DNA of 58,082 nucleotides from Clostridium sp. CAG:967 (GTDB taxonomy: Bacteria > Cyanobacteriota > Vampirovibrionia > Gastranaerophilales > Gastranaerophilaceae): contig HF991475.1 in NCBI GenBank assembly GCA_000433095.1, positions 13,353 to 71,434 on the forward strand, in the 5' to 3' direction. The stretch's first letter is position 1. Every line of letters begins with the position of its first letter. This document shows, piece after piece, positions 49,332 to 56,842 of this stretch. The position numbers were made by a program, and so were the translations under genes. The notes below the pieces were generated by a model. That model saw only the letters and a list, made by a program, of their open reading frames with translations. It did no database searches and was not told the origin of the DNA.

Positions 49332-49673
49332 TTAACGCCTTTTTTCCAAAAGCTCCAAGAAGGTCTTATAATCAGTCCCCCAGCTTGCCATAGAATTAAG
49401 AACACCTGCCAGGCTATAGCCCACATCGGTAAGGGTATATTCTACTTTTGGCGGAATTTGAGCATAGACCTTTCTTTGAACAAGTCCGTCATCTTCCATA
49501 ATGCGCAAATTATGAGTAAGAACCTTTTGTGAAATCCCGCTGCAGGATTTTTTCAGTTCACCAAAACGCTTAGTACCATTAAGTAAATCCCTTATAATAA
49601 GAACTTTCCATTTTTCCCCGATAAGACCCAGAGTAACCTCAACAGGGCATTTAGGCAAGTCTTTTACTTCCAT
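49332..49673 (-). CDS. HxlR-family transcriptional regulator
   Basis: 113 aa winged-helix regulator: CPVEVTLGLIGEKWKVLIIR, then LLNGTKRFGELKKSCSGISQ, KVLTHNLRIMEDDGLVQRK and PKVEYTLTDVGYSL, all family signatures. A cysteine at the N-terminal CPVE position is typical and can sense redox or aldehydes. GGAGG lies 5 nt before the ATG. It stands alone; no target gene is next to it. Confidence 0.92.
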   Translation of the reverse strand: MEVKDLPKCPVEVTLGLIGEKWKVLIIRDLLNGTKRFGELKKSCSGISQKVLTHNLRIMEDDGLVQRKVYAQIPPKVEYTLTDVGYSLAGVLNSMASWGTDYKTFLELLEKRR

Positions 49674-49758
49674 TAAACCTCCATTAGTTTCTTTTGGAAA
49701 TCGTTACATAAGTATATTAACATAAAAATTTTAGCCAAACAATCAAATATTAAGACAA

Positions 49759-50241
49759 TTACCGTACATTACAAGAATTTATAATTTCATACCACTCTTT
49801 GTTATGTTTTAAACAATCATATTTATTAATTTCAGTTAATTTTCCGTCAATCTTAGTTTGTATGCCTTCTTTACAGATACCTGTATCTATACAAGTATCT
49901 GTATCAACAGCGTATTCAGCTGCAGGAATGACGAACAAAAATTTTATAAAAATTAAAATAAAAACAAAAACTAAAAGCTTATTGTAAAATTTGATTTTTA
50001 TAAACAACAGTGACCATGTAAGTATGTAAATAAAAATAGCAAGTAATATAAATACCACAGTTTGGAAAGGAAAATCTTTAAACGAAATTATCATCAAAAG
50101 AAAACTAATGTAACCTAAAAAAAGAGTTATGCATATACACGTAAAAGCATATACACACTTCAACAATGAAATAAATATCAATATCAACACTTCTTTTATC
50201 TGTATAATTTGCAATAATTCACCTTTGCTTCTGTATGCCAT
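49759..50241 (-). CDS. hypothetical membrane protein, paralog A
   Basis: 160 aa with hydrophobic helices at about 16-45, 48-76 and 82-105. The C-terminal extracytoplasmic part has spaced cysteines (DTCIDTGICKEGIQ, CLKHNKEWYEIINSC). It is clearly related to the neighbour at 50196-50654, which ends in the same Cys pattern. Its start overlaps that gene by 46 bp; a downstream start is possible. Family not recognised. Confidence 0.55.
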   Translation of the reverse strand: MAYRSKGELLQIIQIKEVLILIFISLLKCVYAFTCICITLFLGYISFLLMIISFKDFPFQTVVFILLAIFIYILTWSLLFIKIKFYNKLLVFVFILIFIKFLFVIPAAEYAVDTDTCIDTGICKEGIQTKIDGKLTEINKYDCLKHNKEWYEIINSCNVR

Positions 50242-50654
50242 TTGCCGTTAAGCTCCATACAATACTGCCTGTCAATTGCCCTGCCTTCATATATATATCC
50301 TTCATTACAATCACCGTCTTCAATACAGTAGTCGGACGGATCAAAATAGCTGGCTATAATAAAAGCAAAGCAAAGAAATATAAAAATACTAACCGTTATC
50401 ATAAGTATTTTTTTTGCGGCTCCTTTTGTCCAAATTGCCCAATTAATATATACGCATAACGCAAGCAGAGAAAAAAATATTACAAATACCACTATACCGA
50501 AATGGAACGTAAGGTATTCAAATAAAACTTTCAAAACTTTGAAAAAGAAATAATTAATAAATACTGAAACTACTATTTTACTGAAAAAAATAACTATATC
50601 CATAATTGCATAAAAATATTTTACAAATAAATCGGAAATATTCTTAAAATCCAT
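50196..50654 (-). CDS. hypothetical membrane protein, paralog B
   Basis: 152 aa with an N-terminal hydrophobic region (three to four helices to about residue 107) and a C-terminal Cys-rich segment (DYCIEDGDCNEGYIYEG, CMELNGKWH). It shares this tail layout with the downstream paralog. No export or enzyme motif recognised. It follows the MuF-like gene on the same strand after about 55 bp. Confidence 0.55.
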   Translation of the reverse strand: MDFKNISDLFVKYFYAIMDIVIFFSKIVVSVFINYFFFKVLKVLFEYLTFHFGIVVFVIFFSLLALCVYINWAIWTKGAAKKILMITVSIFIFLCFAFIIASYFDPSDYCIEDGDCNEGYIYEGRAIDRQYCMELNGKWHTEAKVNYCKLYR

Positions 50655-50708
50655 ATTCAGATTATAACAAACATTATAATTTTATACAATACCTGAAAGG
50701 CTATATTT

Positions 50709-51494
50709 TTAAAATAAAAGATCAGGGGCATTTTTTACTTTTTCAGAACAAGAACCGTGTTTTTTTGCTTGCTCTATTCCGTAAATATCAGCATTTATAT
50801 CTTCAAGACAATCTTTGAATATTACCATAGCATCTTCCTTTTGAAAACCAACTTTTTTTACAAAATCCATTACTTCTTTAAGTATACTAAATTGAAGTGA
50901 CCACCAGCCCTGCCAGAACCCCAGTTCTGCAGCTTCACAATTCGATTTAGCATGATAATATTTGTCCCTTGAACCATCTCTGTTATCAATCATCAATCGT
51001 TTATTTTCACGAAATAATTCATAAGCAGTTCTGCCTGAATCTATATGTTTTACAATAAAATACATTGTGCTGTCTAAAAAACTTTCAATTTTACTAAAAT
51101 CTCTTGTTTTCTTAGTAGCTTCAACAGCTTTACAATTCGGTCCGCAGGCCTCGAGTTCTTCCTTCATAAATGCAAGTTCTTCTTTTAAAGAATAATATTC
51201 TATAAATATTGACTCAACCTCTATCTTTGCCGCCTCCATTTCATCCAAACCTGAAAGTATATCTCCTTCCATTTCTTCAACATCGTCTATAATATTATCT
51301 ATTTGTTCATGACATCCGCATTCATCATCTATTACTGTATCTATATAACACTTGCAATTGGGGTGGGGTCTGTCAGGAATATCATCAATATTCTCATACT
51401 CTTTACCGTCTAAGGATTGGCATTTTGGACACGCATTATCCGATGAACGCCATATATATATTTCATTGCTTATTCTGCCTTTTAATGTTGTCAT
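50709..51494 (-). CDS. MuF-type C-terminal domain protein with amyloid-A-like tail
   Basis: 261 aa. Residues 1-53 resemble the C-terminal half of phage Mu-F-type head-morphogenesis domains, with the Cys-Cys and HPNCKC metal-like motif (WRSSDNACPKCQSLDG, DRPHPNCKCYI). A coiled-coil region follows (EMEGDILSGLDEMEAAKIEV). The C-terminal segment NRDGSRDKYYHAKSNCEAAE resembles the serum-amyloid-A-like motif (DKYxHAxxNxxAA) found at the end of some bacterial toxin-like proteins. Comparison is by eye only. Its start overlaps the stop of the small upstream gene, so they are a pair. No other phage genes are nearby. Confidence 0.5.
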   Translation of the reverse strand: MTTLKGRISNEIYIWRSSDNACPKCQSLDGKEYENIDDIPDRPHPNCKCYIDTVIDDECGCHEQIDNIIDDVEEMEGDILSGLDEMEAAKIEVESIFIEYYSLKEELAFMKEELEACGPNCKAVEATKKTRDFSKIESFLDSTMYFIVKHIDSGRTAYELFRENKRLMIDNRDGSRDKYYHAKSNCEAAELGFWQGWWSLQFSILKEVMDFVKKVGFQKEDAMVIFKDCLEDINADIYGIEQAKKHGSCSEKVKNAPDLLF

Positions 51495-51880
51495 TACACT
51501 ACCCCTTCTATTTGCATATCACGATTAATCTGTTCTAATTTATTTTCTGTATCAATACGTTTGTTATTTTTGGTATTAAAAATTGCGTTTGTAATTGCAG
51601 CTTTTTTAATATTTCTACAAATAATTCTCGGCGAAAAATACTTACATAAATTTGCTATACAGCTGTATGTTTTATTACCGAAATCCCCGTCTTCTTTAAG
51701 CTGATGAAATTCTTCGATTGATGAATTTTTTCTTTTCATATTCAAAATATTTAGCCCGTACTGAAAATCTTTTATTGCTTGTTCAGTACCAACCCTTTGG
51801 ATATGTTTTCTCATAAAATCCATAACCTGACGAATTTTAACTTCAATACTTATTTGTGATGCATCTTGAAAATTTGTCAT
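51494..51880 (-). CDS. small partner protein, peptidoglycan-binding-like
   Basis: 128 aa. The central segment IKDFQYGLNILNMKRKNSSI then FHQLKEDGDFGNKTYSCIAN resembles the PG_binding repeat that follows N-acetylmuramidase domains (LQ..LN...DG.FG..T). There is no signal peptide. It overlaps the MuF-like gene by one base, so the two are translated together and may work as a pair. Assignment is tentative. Confidence 0.45.
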   Translation of the reverse strand: MTNFQDASQISIEVKIRQVMDFMRKHIQRVGTEQAIKDFQYGLNILNMKRKNSSIEEFHQLKEDGDFGNKTYSCIANLCKYFSPRIICRNIKKAAITNAIFNTKNNKRIDTENKLEQINRDMQIEGVV

Positions 51881-52083
51881 AAACTATTCCTATAAAACCT
51901 TGTTAAACATTACCACTATGACAAATTTAAATACCTTCCGCAAGTCCCCAAAAATGCCTGTCTGAAAGGATATGGGTATATTTGTTAGATTTTTATAAAT
52001 CAATAATAAAAAAAGAACACATGGTGTGATTTCGTGTTACAGATGATTTGATTTTTTTCGGCAAGTTGAAACTCAAGTTTTTC

Positions 52084-52689
52084 TCAAATTTGATATGACT
52101 TATGTGTTAAGTTATCCGGTACGGATAAGAAACCGTTAATTCCATTACATAAAAGTCCACCTGACATATCTATAATCTCTTCAACTGGGATTTGCTTTTT
52201 GTCATAAACCCATTGTCTGTATAATTCAAGTCCTGTATGTTGCAAAAAACAATATAGAATATTTTGTCTATACTTATCTAAAGAACAATTATCAGAAAAA
52301 CTTTTCCAAGCAAAAGTAACAAATTTTTGTGAAATTTGTTTCCCGAGAAAAGAATATGACTCGCAACACATAATACGTTCATATACTTTTCCTTTTGATA
52401 TTGAATATAAAAAGAATTCCTTGTTTACTTTAGCCAAATCATCAGGAAGTTTGTAATTGTTTATTTTTTCTAAAAATTCATTTAGCAAAATTTCCTGCAT
52501 TTCTTTTAAAAGTTCGTCTAAACATAAATAGTAAGAATAAAAAGTCTTTTTATTAATTAATGCTTTTTCACAGAGTTCTTTTACTGTAATTTTTGTATAT
52601 TCTTTTTTTTCAATTAATTCTATAAATGCTTTATGTATTGCAGTGATTGTTTTTTTTACTCTTAAATCTTCCGAACCATTCAAAATCAT
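52084..52689 (-). CDS. TetR-family transcriptional regulator
   Basis: 201 aa. The N-terminal HTH (RVKKTITAIHKAFIELIEKK, then YTKITVKELCEKALINKKTF and YSYYLCLDELL) is TetR-type; the C-terminal ligand domain is not specific to a known subfamily. AAGGAG precedes the ATG. It is divergent from the aldo/keto reductase gene across about 150 bp and most likely represses it in response to a small reactive compound. Confidence 0.88.
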   Translation of the reverse strand: MILNGSEDLRVKKTITAIHKAFIELIEKKEYTKITVKELCEKALINKKTFYSYYLCLDELLKEMQEILLNEFLEKINNYKLPDDLAKVNKEFFLYSISKGKVYERIMCCESYSFLGKQISQKFVTFAWKSFSDNCSLDKYRQNILYCFLQHTGLELYRQWVYDKKQIPVEEIIDMSGGLLCNGINGFLSVPDNLTHKSYQI

Positions 52690-52841
52690 TCCTAACTCCT
52701 TTATGTAACTATTTTTTCTTATAAGTGTATTATGTAACTATTTATAAAATATTGCCCGTTGAATCTTTATTAACAATCATAAATAATTCTAATACAAGAA
52801 ATAAGCAACCATAGTTACAATATAAACAAAAGGAGATTAAT

Positions 52842-53693
52842 ATGCAACAGTTAAAATTAAACAACGGAGTGGAAATTCCAATTTTAGGGTACGGAGTTTA
52901 CACAATCACTGATGATAAAGAATGTGAACGCTGTGTTATAAATGCCATTGAAACAGGATATAACCATATTGATACAGCTGCAATTTATATGAACGAGCCT
53001 GCTGTTGGTCGTGCTATTAAAAATTGCGGTAAAAGACGTGAAGATTTATTTATAACATCAAAATTATGGGTTCAAGATCAAGGCTATGATATGGCAAAGA
53101 AAGCTATAGACGAATCTTTAAAAAGGTTAGGGGTAGATTATCTTGATTTGTACTTAATCCATGAACCGATGGGAGATATTTACGGTCAATGGAGGGCAAT
53201 GGAAGAAGCATACAGACAAGGTAAAATCAGAGCAATCGGTGTATCTAATATGTATGCAGACAGACTTTGCGACTTTTTATACCATGTTGATATAAAGCCT
53301 GTAATTAATCAGGTTAGAACAAATCCGTATTTTCAGCATATCGACACTTTTGAATTTGAAAAAGAAAACAATATTATCCATGAAGCACATTCTCCGTTCT
53401 CTCAAGGTGATAACACAATATTTACAAATCCGGTATTGGTAGAAATTGCAAAAAACCACAATAAAACAGTTGGTCAAGTTGTTCTGCGCTGGCTTGTTCA
53501 AAGAAATATCGTTACTCTTACAAGAACAACAAAAAGTGAAAGAATGTTAGAAAATATCAGCATTTTTGATTTTGAACTGACACAAGATGAAATGGATAAA
53601 ATCAAAACTTTGGACAGACCCGATGGTAACGCCTATGACAACAGAAAACCTGAAGTTGTCAAAATGGTTTTAGCAAAAAGATATGAATACTAA
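52842..53693 (+). CDS. aldo/keto reductase of the TetR-controlled operon
   Basis: 283 aa. HIDTAAIYMNEPAVG (Asp, Tyr), FITSKLWVQD (Lys) and YLIHEP (His) form the active site; GVSNMYADRLCDFL and TLTRTTKSERMLENISIFDF form the cofactor region. AGGAG precedes the ATG. It is followed by a tautomerase-like gene and a truncated flavodoxin-like gene on the same strand, and is divergent from the TetR-type regulator. It is distinct in sequence from the AKR at 47713. Confidence 0.93.
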   Translation: MQQLKLNNGVEIPILGYGVYTITDDKECERCVINAIETGYNHIDTAAIYMNEPAVGRAIKNCGKRREDLFITSKLWVQDQGYDMAKKAIDESLKRLGVDYLDLYLIHEPMGDIYGQWRAMEEAYRQGKIRAIGVSNMYADRLCDFLYHVDIKPVINQVRTNPYFQHIDTFEFEKENNIIHEAHSPFSQGDNTIFTNPVLVEIAKNHNKTVGQVVLRWLVQRNIVTLTRTTKSERMLENISIFDFELTQDEMDKIKTLDRPDGNAYDNRKPEVVKMVLAKRYEY

Positions 53694-53720
53694 ATTATTA
53701 ATAACGGAAAGGATCAAAAA

Positions 53721-53906
53721 ATGCCTGTTGTAACATTAGAATTATTGGAACAAACAAAAGAAAAGAAAATTGAAATAACTAAAAAGGTTACAAAGTTAGT
53801 ATCAGAACTGACATCAGTTCCTGAAAATCAAATCATCGTCTTTATTAAAGAAAACTCTGCCGATAATGTTTCAGCAGGCGGTGTACTGTTATCTGAATTA
53901 ATGTGA
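53721..53906 (+). CDS. 4-oxalocrotonate tautomerase-like protein
   Basis: 61 aa, the normal size for this family, with the catalytic N-terminal Pro directly after the start Met (MPVVTLELLEQTKEKKIEIT). The chain shows the beta-alpha-beta pattern and ENQIIVFIKENSADN before the end. It catalyses keto-enol tautomerisation on small 2-oxo acids. AAGGA precedes the ATG. Second gene of the AKR operon. Confidence 0.85.
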   Translation: MPVVTLELLEQTKEKKIEITKKVTKLVSELTSVPENQIIVFIKENSADNVSAGGVLLSELM

Positions 53907-53933
53907 GAAGATAAATAAAAGGAGATTAAATAT

Positions 53934-54218
53934 ATGTCAAAAGTTCTATTGATAAATGGAAGCCCTCACGCAAAAGGCTGTATAAACAGAGCATTGATTG
54001 AAATTTGTAAAATTTTGAACGAAGAAAATATTGAAACAGAGATTATTCAAGTTGGGCAAAAAGATATAAGTGGCTGTATCGGCTGTTATAAATGCCAAGA
54101 AACAGGCAAATGCGTATTTGATGATATTGTAAATGAAATTGCAAAAAAATTTAGAGAATGCGATGGCTTTTGCGGAACCGTACAAATCAATCTGAACATT
54201 AAATTACACTCAATTTGA
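53934..54218 (+). pseudogene. truncated NADPH:FMN reductase/flavodoxin-like gene
   Basis: 94 aa. The N-terminal flavodoxin fold is clear (KVLLINGSPHAKGCINRALI then CIGCYKCQETGKC). Near residue 78 the family pattern D-G-F-x-x-G-T/S-P-V-Y-Y is interrupted: it reads DGFCGTVQINLN and stops after 16 more residues. Normal members are about 180-200 aa, so the C-terminal half is lost. It lies just before a terminator and tRNA-Met; a recombination at the tRNA end may have removed the rest. AAGGAG precedes the ATG. Confidence 0.75.
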
Positions 54219-54245
54219 GTTCTCATCAATACACATTGACATAAT

Positions 54246-54283
54246 AAAAAGAGGATTAGGAATAAATCCTATCCTCTTTTTAT
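54246..54283. terminator. bidirectional intrinsic terminator
   Basis: AAAAAGAGGATTAGGA and TCCTATCCTCTTTTT form a long stem with an ATAAA loop, serving the truncated reductase gene on the plus strand and tRNA-Met on the minus strand. Confidence 0.85.
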
Positions 54284-54284
54284 T

Positions 54285-54358
54285 TACCAAGGGAGAGATT
54301 CGAACTCTCGACCTCACGGGTATGAGCCGTGCGCTCTCACCAACTGAGCTACCTTGGC
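54285..54358 (-). tRNA. tRNA-Met (CAU), elongator-type
   Basis: 74 nt class I tRNA. Acceptor GCCAAGG pairs with CCTTGGT (G-U at the first pair). The D arm is AGCTCAGTTGGTGAGAGC. The anticodon stem-loop CACGG-CTCATAC-CCGTG carries CAT, and the T arm is GAGAG-TTCGAAT-CTCTC. CCA is not encoded. The anticodon stem lacks the three G-C pairs of initiator tRNA, so it is elongator Met or the Ile tRNA whose C is modified to lysidine. Confidence 0.88.
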
Positions 54359-54444
54359 ATATTTTCCTATTTATTTTCCTCAACAAATAAGTTTGCCGTC
54401 GAGTTCAATAATCTCATGAACATAAATAAATTTCAAGTATTTTT

Positions 54445-55250
54445 TTATTTACATTTAGTTTTTCCTGTCCAGGACAAGTCATTGCAATATAAATAATCCA
54501 AGTTTTCTTTTTCCAAAACCCAGGCTGCACAGCCGTATCCGTTAAGCCTGTGTGATTTTGAAGTATTACAGTAATCCCCAAAAGTAAATCGGGTATCATT
54601 ATAAGTGCCTGCAGGTATTACTCCTTCATTACCGTAGTAAAAGATAAAAACGTCTACACCTGTTTTATTTGGAGGATTTTTACCGTTTACGTCTACAAAA
54701 ATTTCACCGCATAAATTTTCAAGCATATTCGTTGTTCCCCAAGTGACGTTGCATCTCGGATTGATTATGGTTGTGCCTACAATATTTGTACCATCAGCTA
54801 AGATAACCGTTTGTCTGAAATTTCCAAATGAAGTTCCGTCAAGTGATGCTCTAGGATATTCATTACATTCTTCGTCAGACCTGCAGCGGCTTGTCATTTT
54901 AAGATATTTAGACATAATATCCCAGAACATATCAACAGACAGTTTTCCTGCTGCTATTTCTTCTTCGGATAATTCATCATCTGCTGCAGTACCTGCACTT
55001 GTAAGCCCCCAATAATTTATATCGCCTTTTTCAAGTCGTGCCTCTGCGATAGCCTGGTTCATGAGGCTGTAAAACTTTTTAAGTCTTGCTGCATATTGTT
55101 TTTCAGCATTATTCTGCATCAAAGACGGAACTGTCATTGCAGAAATAACACCGATAATACCGAGTGTGACTAACACTTCCGCTAAGGTGAAACCCTTTGA
55201 ACAGGAGCTTAAACGGCTGCCCCCCCCCCAACGTTACTGATTTTTTTCAT
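54445..55250 (-). pseudogene. type IV pilin-like gene, out of frame at a run of ten G (phase-variable)
   Basis: The body reads FKGFTLAEVLVTLGIIGVIS and AMTVPSL, the prepilin cleavage site plus hydrophobic helix of type IV pilins or pseudopilins, then a globular domain with several cysteines (CRSDEECNEYPRAS). The only good start, ATG 55250 with AAAGGA upstream, reads MKKISNV and enters ten Gs at 55229-55220. With ten Gs the frame ends soon after; with eleven (or eight) it continues as GGGGSRLSSCSKGFTLAEV in frame with the pilin. The gene is therefore off in this sequence but restored by one slipped base. A sequencing error in the run is the main alternative. Confidence 0.8.
55220..55229 (-). 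repeat. homopolymeric G10 tract
   Basis: Ten consecutive G (minus strand) in an otherwise AT-rich region, in the 5' coding part of the pilin-like gene. Such tracts mutate by slippage and are standard contingency switches in other bacteria. Confidence 0.85.
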
Positions 55251-55384
55251 AATCCTTTACTCCTTTCAATATTCTTGACCATTCATATTATAACATATTC
55301 ACACGGCTATTACAATATTGACTGACTTAATTCTTGTTTAGTTTATAATATGATTATAAACAAATTCATAAAAGGCAAAATTCA

Positions 55385-56752
55385 ATGATTACAGATATGA
55401 CAAAGGGAAGCCCCTTAAAACATATATTACTTTTCTCAGTTCCTTTGTTAATAGGAAATATATTCCAACAGTTATATAATATTGCAGATATTGTAATTGT
55501 CGGAAGAACTCTGGGAGTTGAAGCTTTAGCGGCTGTGGGTGCCGTTTCTCCTTTATTCTTTCTGGTAATGTTTGTAGTTGTAGGTCTTACCAACGGTTTT
55601 GCTGTGGTAACAGGACAAAAATTCGGAGCTAAAGATTTTGAGGGAATAAGACGTTCTGTCGTTGTTTCAATATTATTGGGAACAATTTTTACGCTTTTAT
55701 TTACTATAATTGCAGCTGTATTAATGAAGCCTTTATTATTATGGATGAACGTACCTTCTGAAATTTTTCATAATGCATACTGGTATATGGCAATTGTTAA
55801 TGCGGGATTAATTGTATGCTGTTATTATAACCTTCTTGCAAGTATAATCAGGGCTTTGGGGGACAGTAAAACACCTCTGTACTTTCTCATATTTGCATCA
55901 ATTTTAAATATATTTCTTGCACTATTATTTATAATTAAATTCCATATGGGTGTTCCGGGCTCTGCAATAGCAGTAGTACTTTCACAGGCTGTATCAGCAG
56001 TAATGTGTGTTTGGTATGTAAAAAAGAAATTTCCCGTTCTGCATTTGAAAAAGAAAGATTGGATTTTCAAAAAAGAAGAAAGAAAACAAGACATTGATTT
56101 TGCCGTTGAGCATTTAAAAGTCGGAATTCCAATGGGAATACAATTTTCTATTCTTGGCTTAGGAGTTCTTATTATCCAAAGCGTATGCAACACGTTCGGA
56201 CCTAATGTCATAGCAGCATTTACAGCAGCATTAAGAATAGAACAAATTGCTACTTTACCTATGATTTCATTCGGAATTGCTCTTGCTGCTTACGTTGCAC
56301 AAAATTACGGTGCTAAAAAGTTTTCAAGAATTAGAGCAGGCGTTTCAAAAACATCTTTAATTAATATCGGTTTAAGTTTGTTTATGGCATTCATAATGCA
56401 CATGTGGGGAAGCGATATTGTCAGAATATTCATAGGCGATGCTAATGAAGAAATAATTAAGATTGCCAGAAGTTATCTTTTAATAAGTACAATGTTCTAT
56501 TTCTTTTTGGGACAAATATTTATTTTCAGAAATGCACTTCAGGGTATGGGTCAAACTCTCATACCGCTTTCAGCATCAACAGCGGAACTTCTTGTACGTT
56601 CATACGCAGCTGTTTATCTTGCCGTCAAATACAGTTATTTCGGAATATTTTATGCAGGTCCCATTGCATGGGTAACTGCATCTTTAGTTGTTGCAATCGG
56701 ATATTTCTCACGTATAAGAAAAATAATGAAACAAGCTTATAAACACGTTTAA
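55385..56752 (+). CDS. MATE-family multidrug efflux transporter
   Basis: 455 aa with twelve predicted membrane helices. It starts MITDMTKGSPLKHILLFSVP, followed by IGNIFQQLYNIADIVIVGRTLG, the first-helix motif of DinF/NorM-type MATE proteins; the second half repeats the layout (QFSILGLGVLIIQSVCNTFG). It uses Na+ or H+ gradients to export cationic compounds. No local regulator is obvious and no strong ribosome-binding site is seen. It lies between the pilin-like gene and enolase. Confidence 0.93.
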   Translation: MITDMTKGSPLKHILLFSVPLLIGNIFQQLYNIADIVIVGRTLGVEALAAVGAVSPLFFLVMFVVVGLTNGFAVVTGQKFGAKDFEGIRRSVVVSILLGTIFTLLFTIIAAVLMKPLLLWMNVPSEIFHNAYWYMAIVNAGLIVCCYYNLLASIIRALGDSKTPLYFLIFASILNIFLALLFIIKFHMGVPGSAIAVVLSQAVSAVMCVWYVKKKFPVLHLKKKDWIFKKEERKQDIDFAVEHLKVGIPMGIQFSILGLGVLIIQSVCNTFGPNVIAAFTAALRIEQIATLPMISFGIALAAYVAQNYGAKKFSRIRAGVSKTSLINIGLSLFMAFIMHMWGSDIVRIFIGDANEEIIKIARSYLLISTMFYFFLGQIFIFRNALQGMGQTLIPLSASTAELLVRSYAAVYLAVKYSYFGIFYAGPIAWVTASLVVAIGYFSRIRKIMKQAYKHV

Positions 56753-56842
56753 AATATTACCCTACAATATTACTTGCAAGTGTTTTATTTCTGTGTAAAA
56801 ATCCTAAATATCAATTGGTCTTTTAAAATAAGGAGAAATATT

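Noticed and set aside
54445..55176. Pilin-like gene starting at ATG 55176 inside the hydrophobic helix
   Set aside because: This start would omit the GFTLAE cleavage site, which is encoded just upstream in the same frame; the out-of-frame ATG at 55250 is the natural start.
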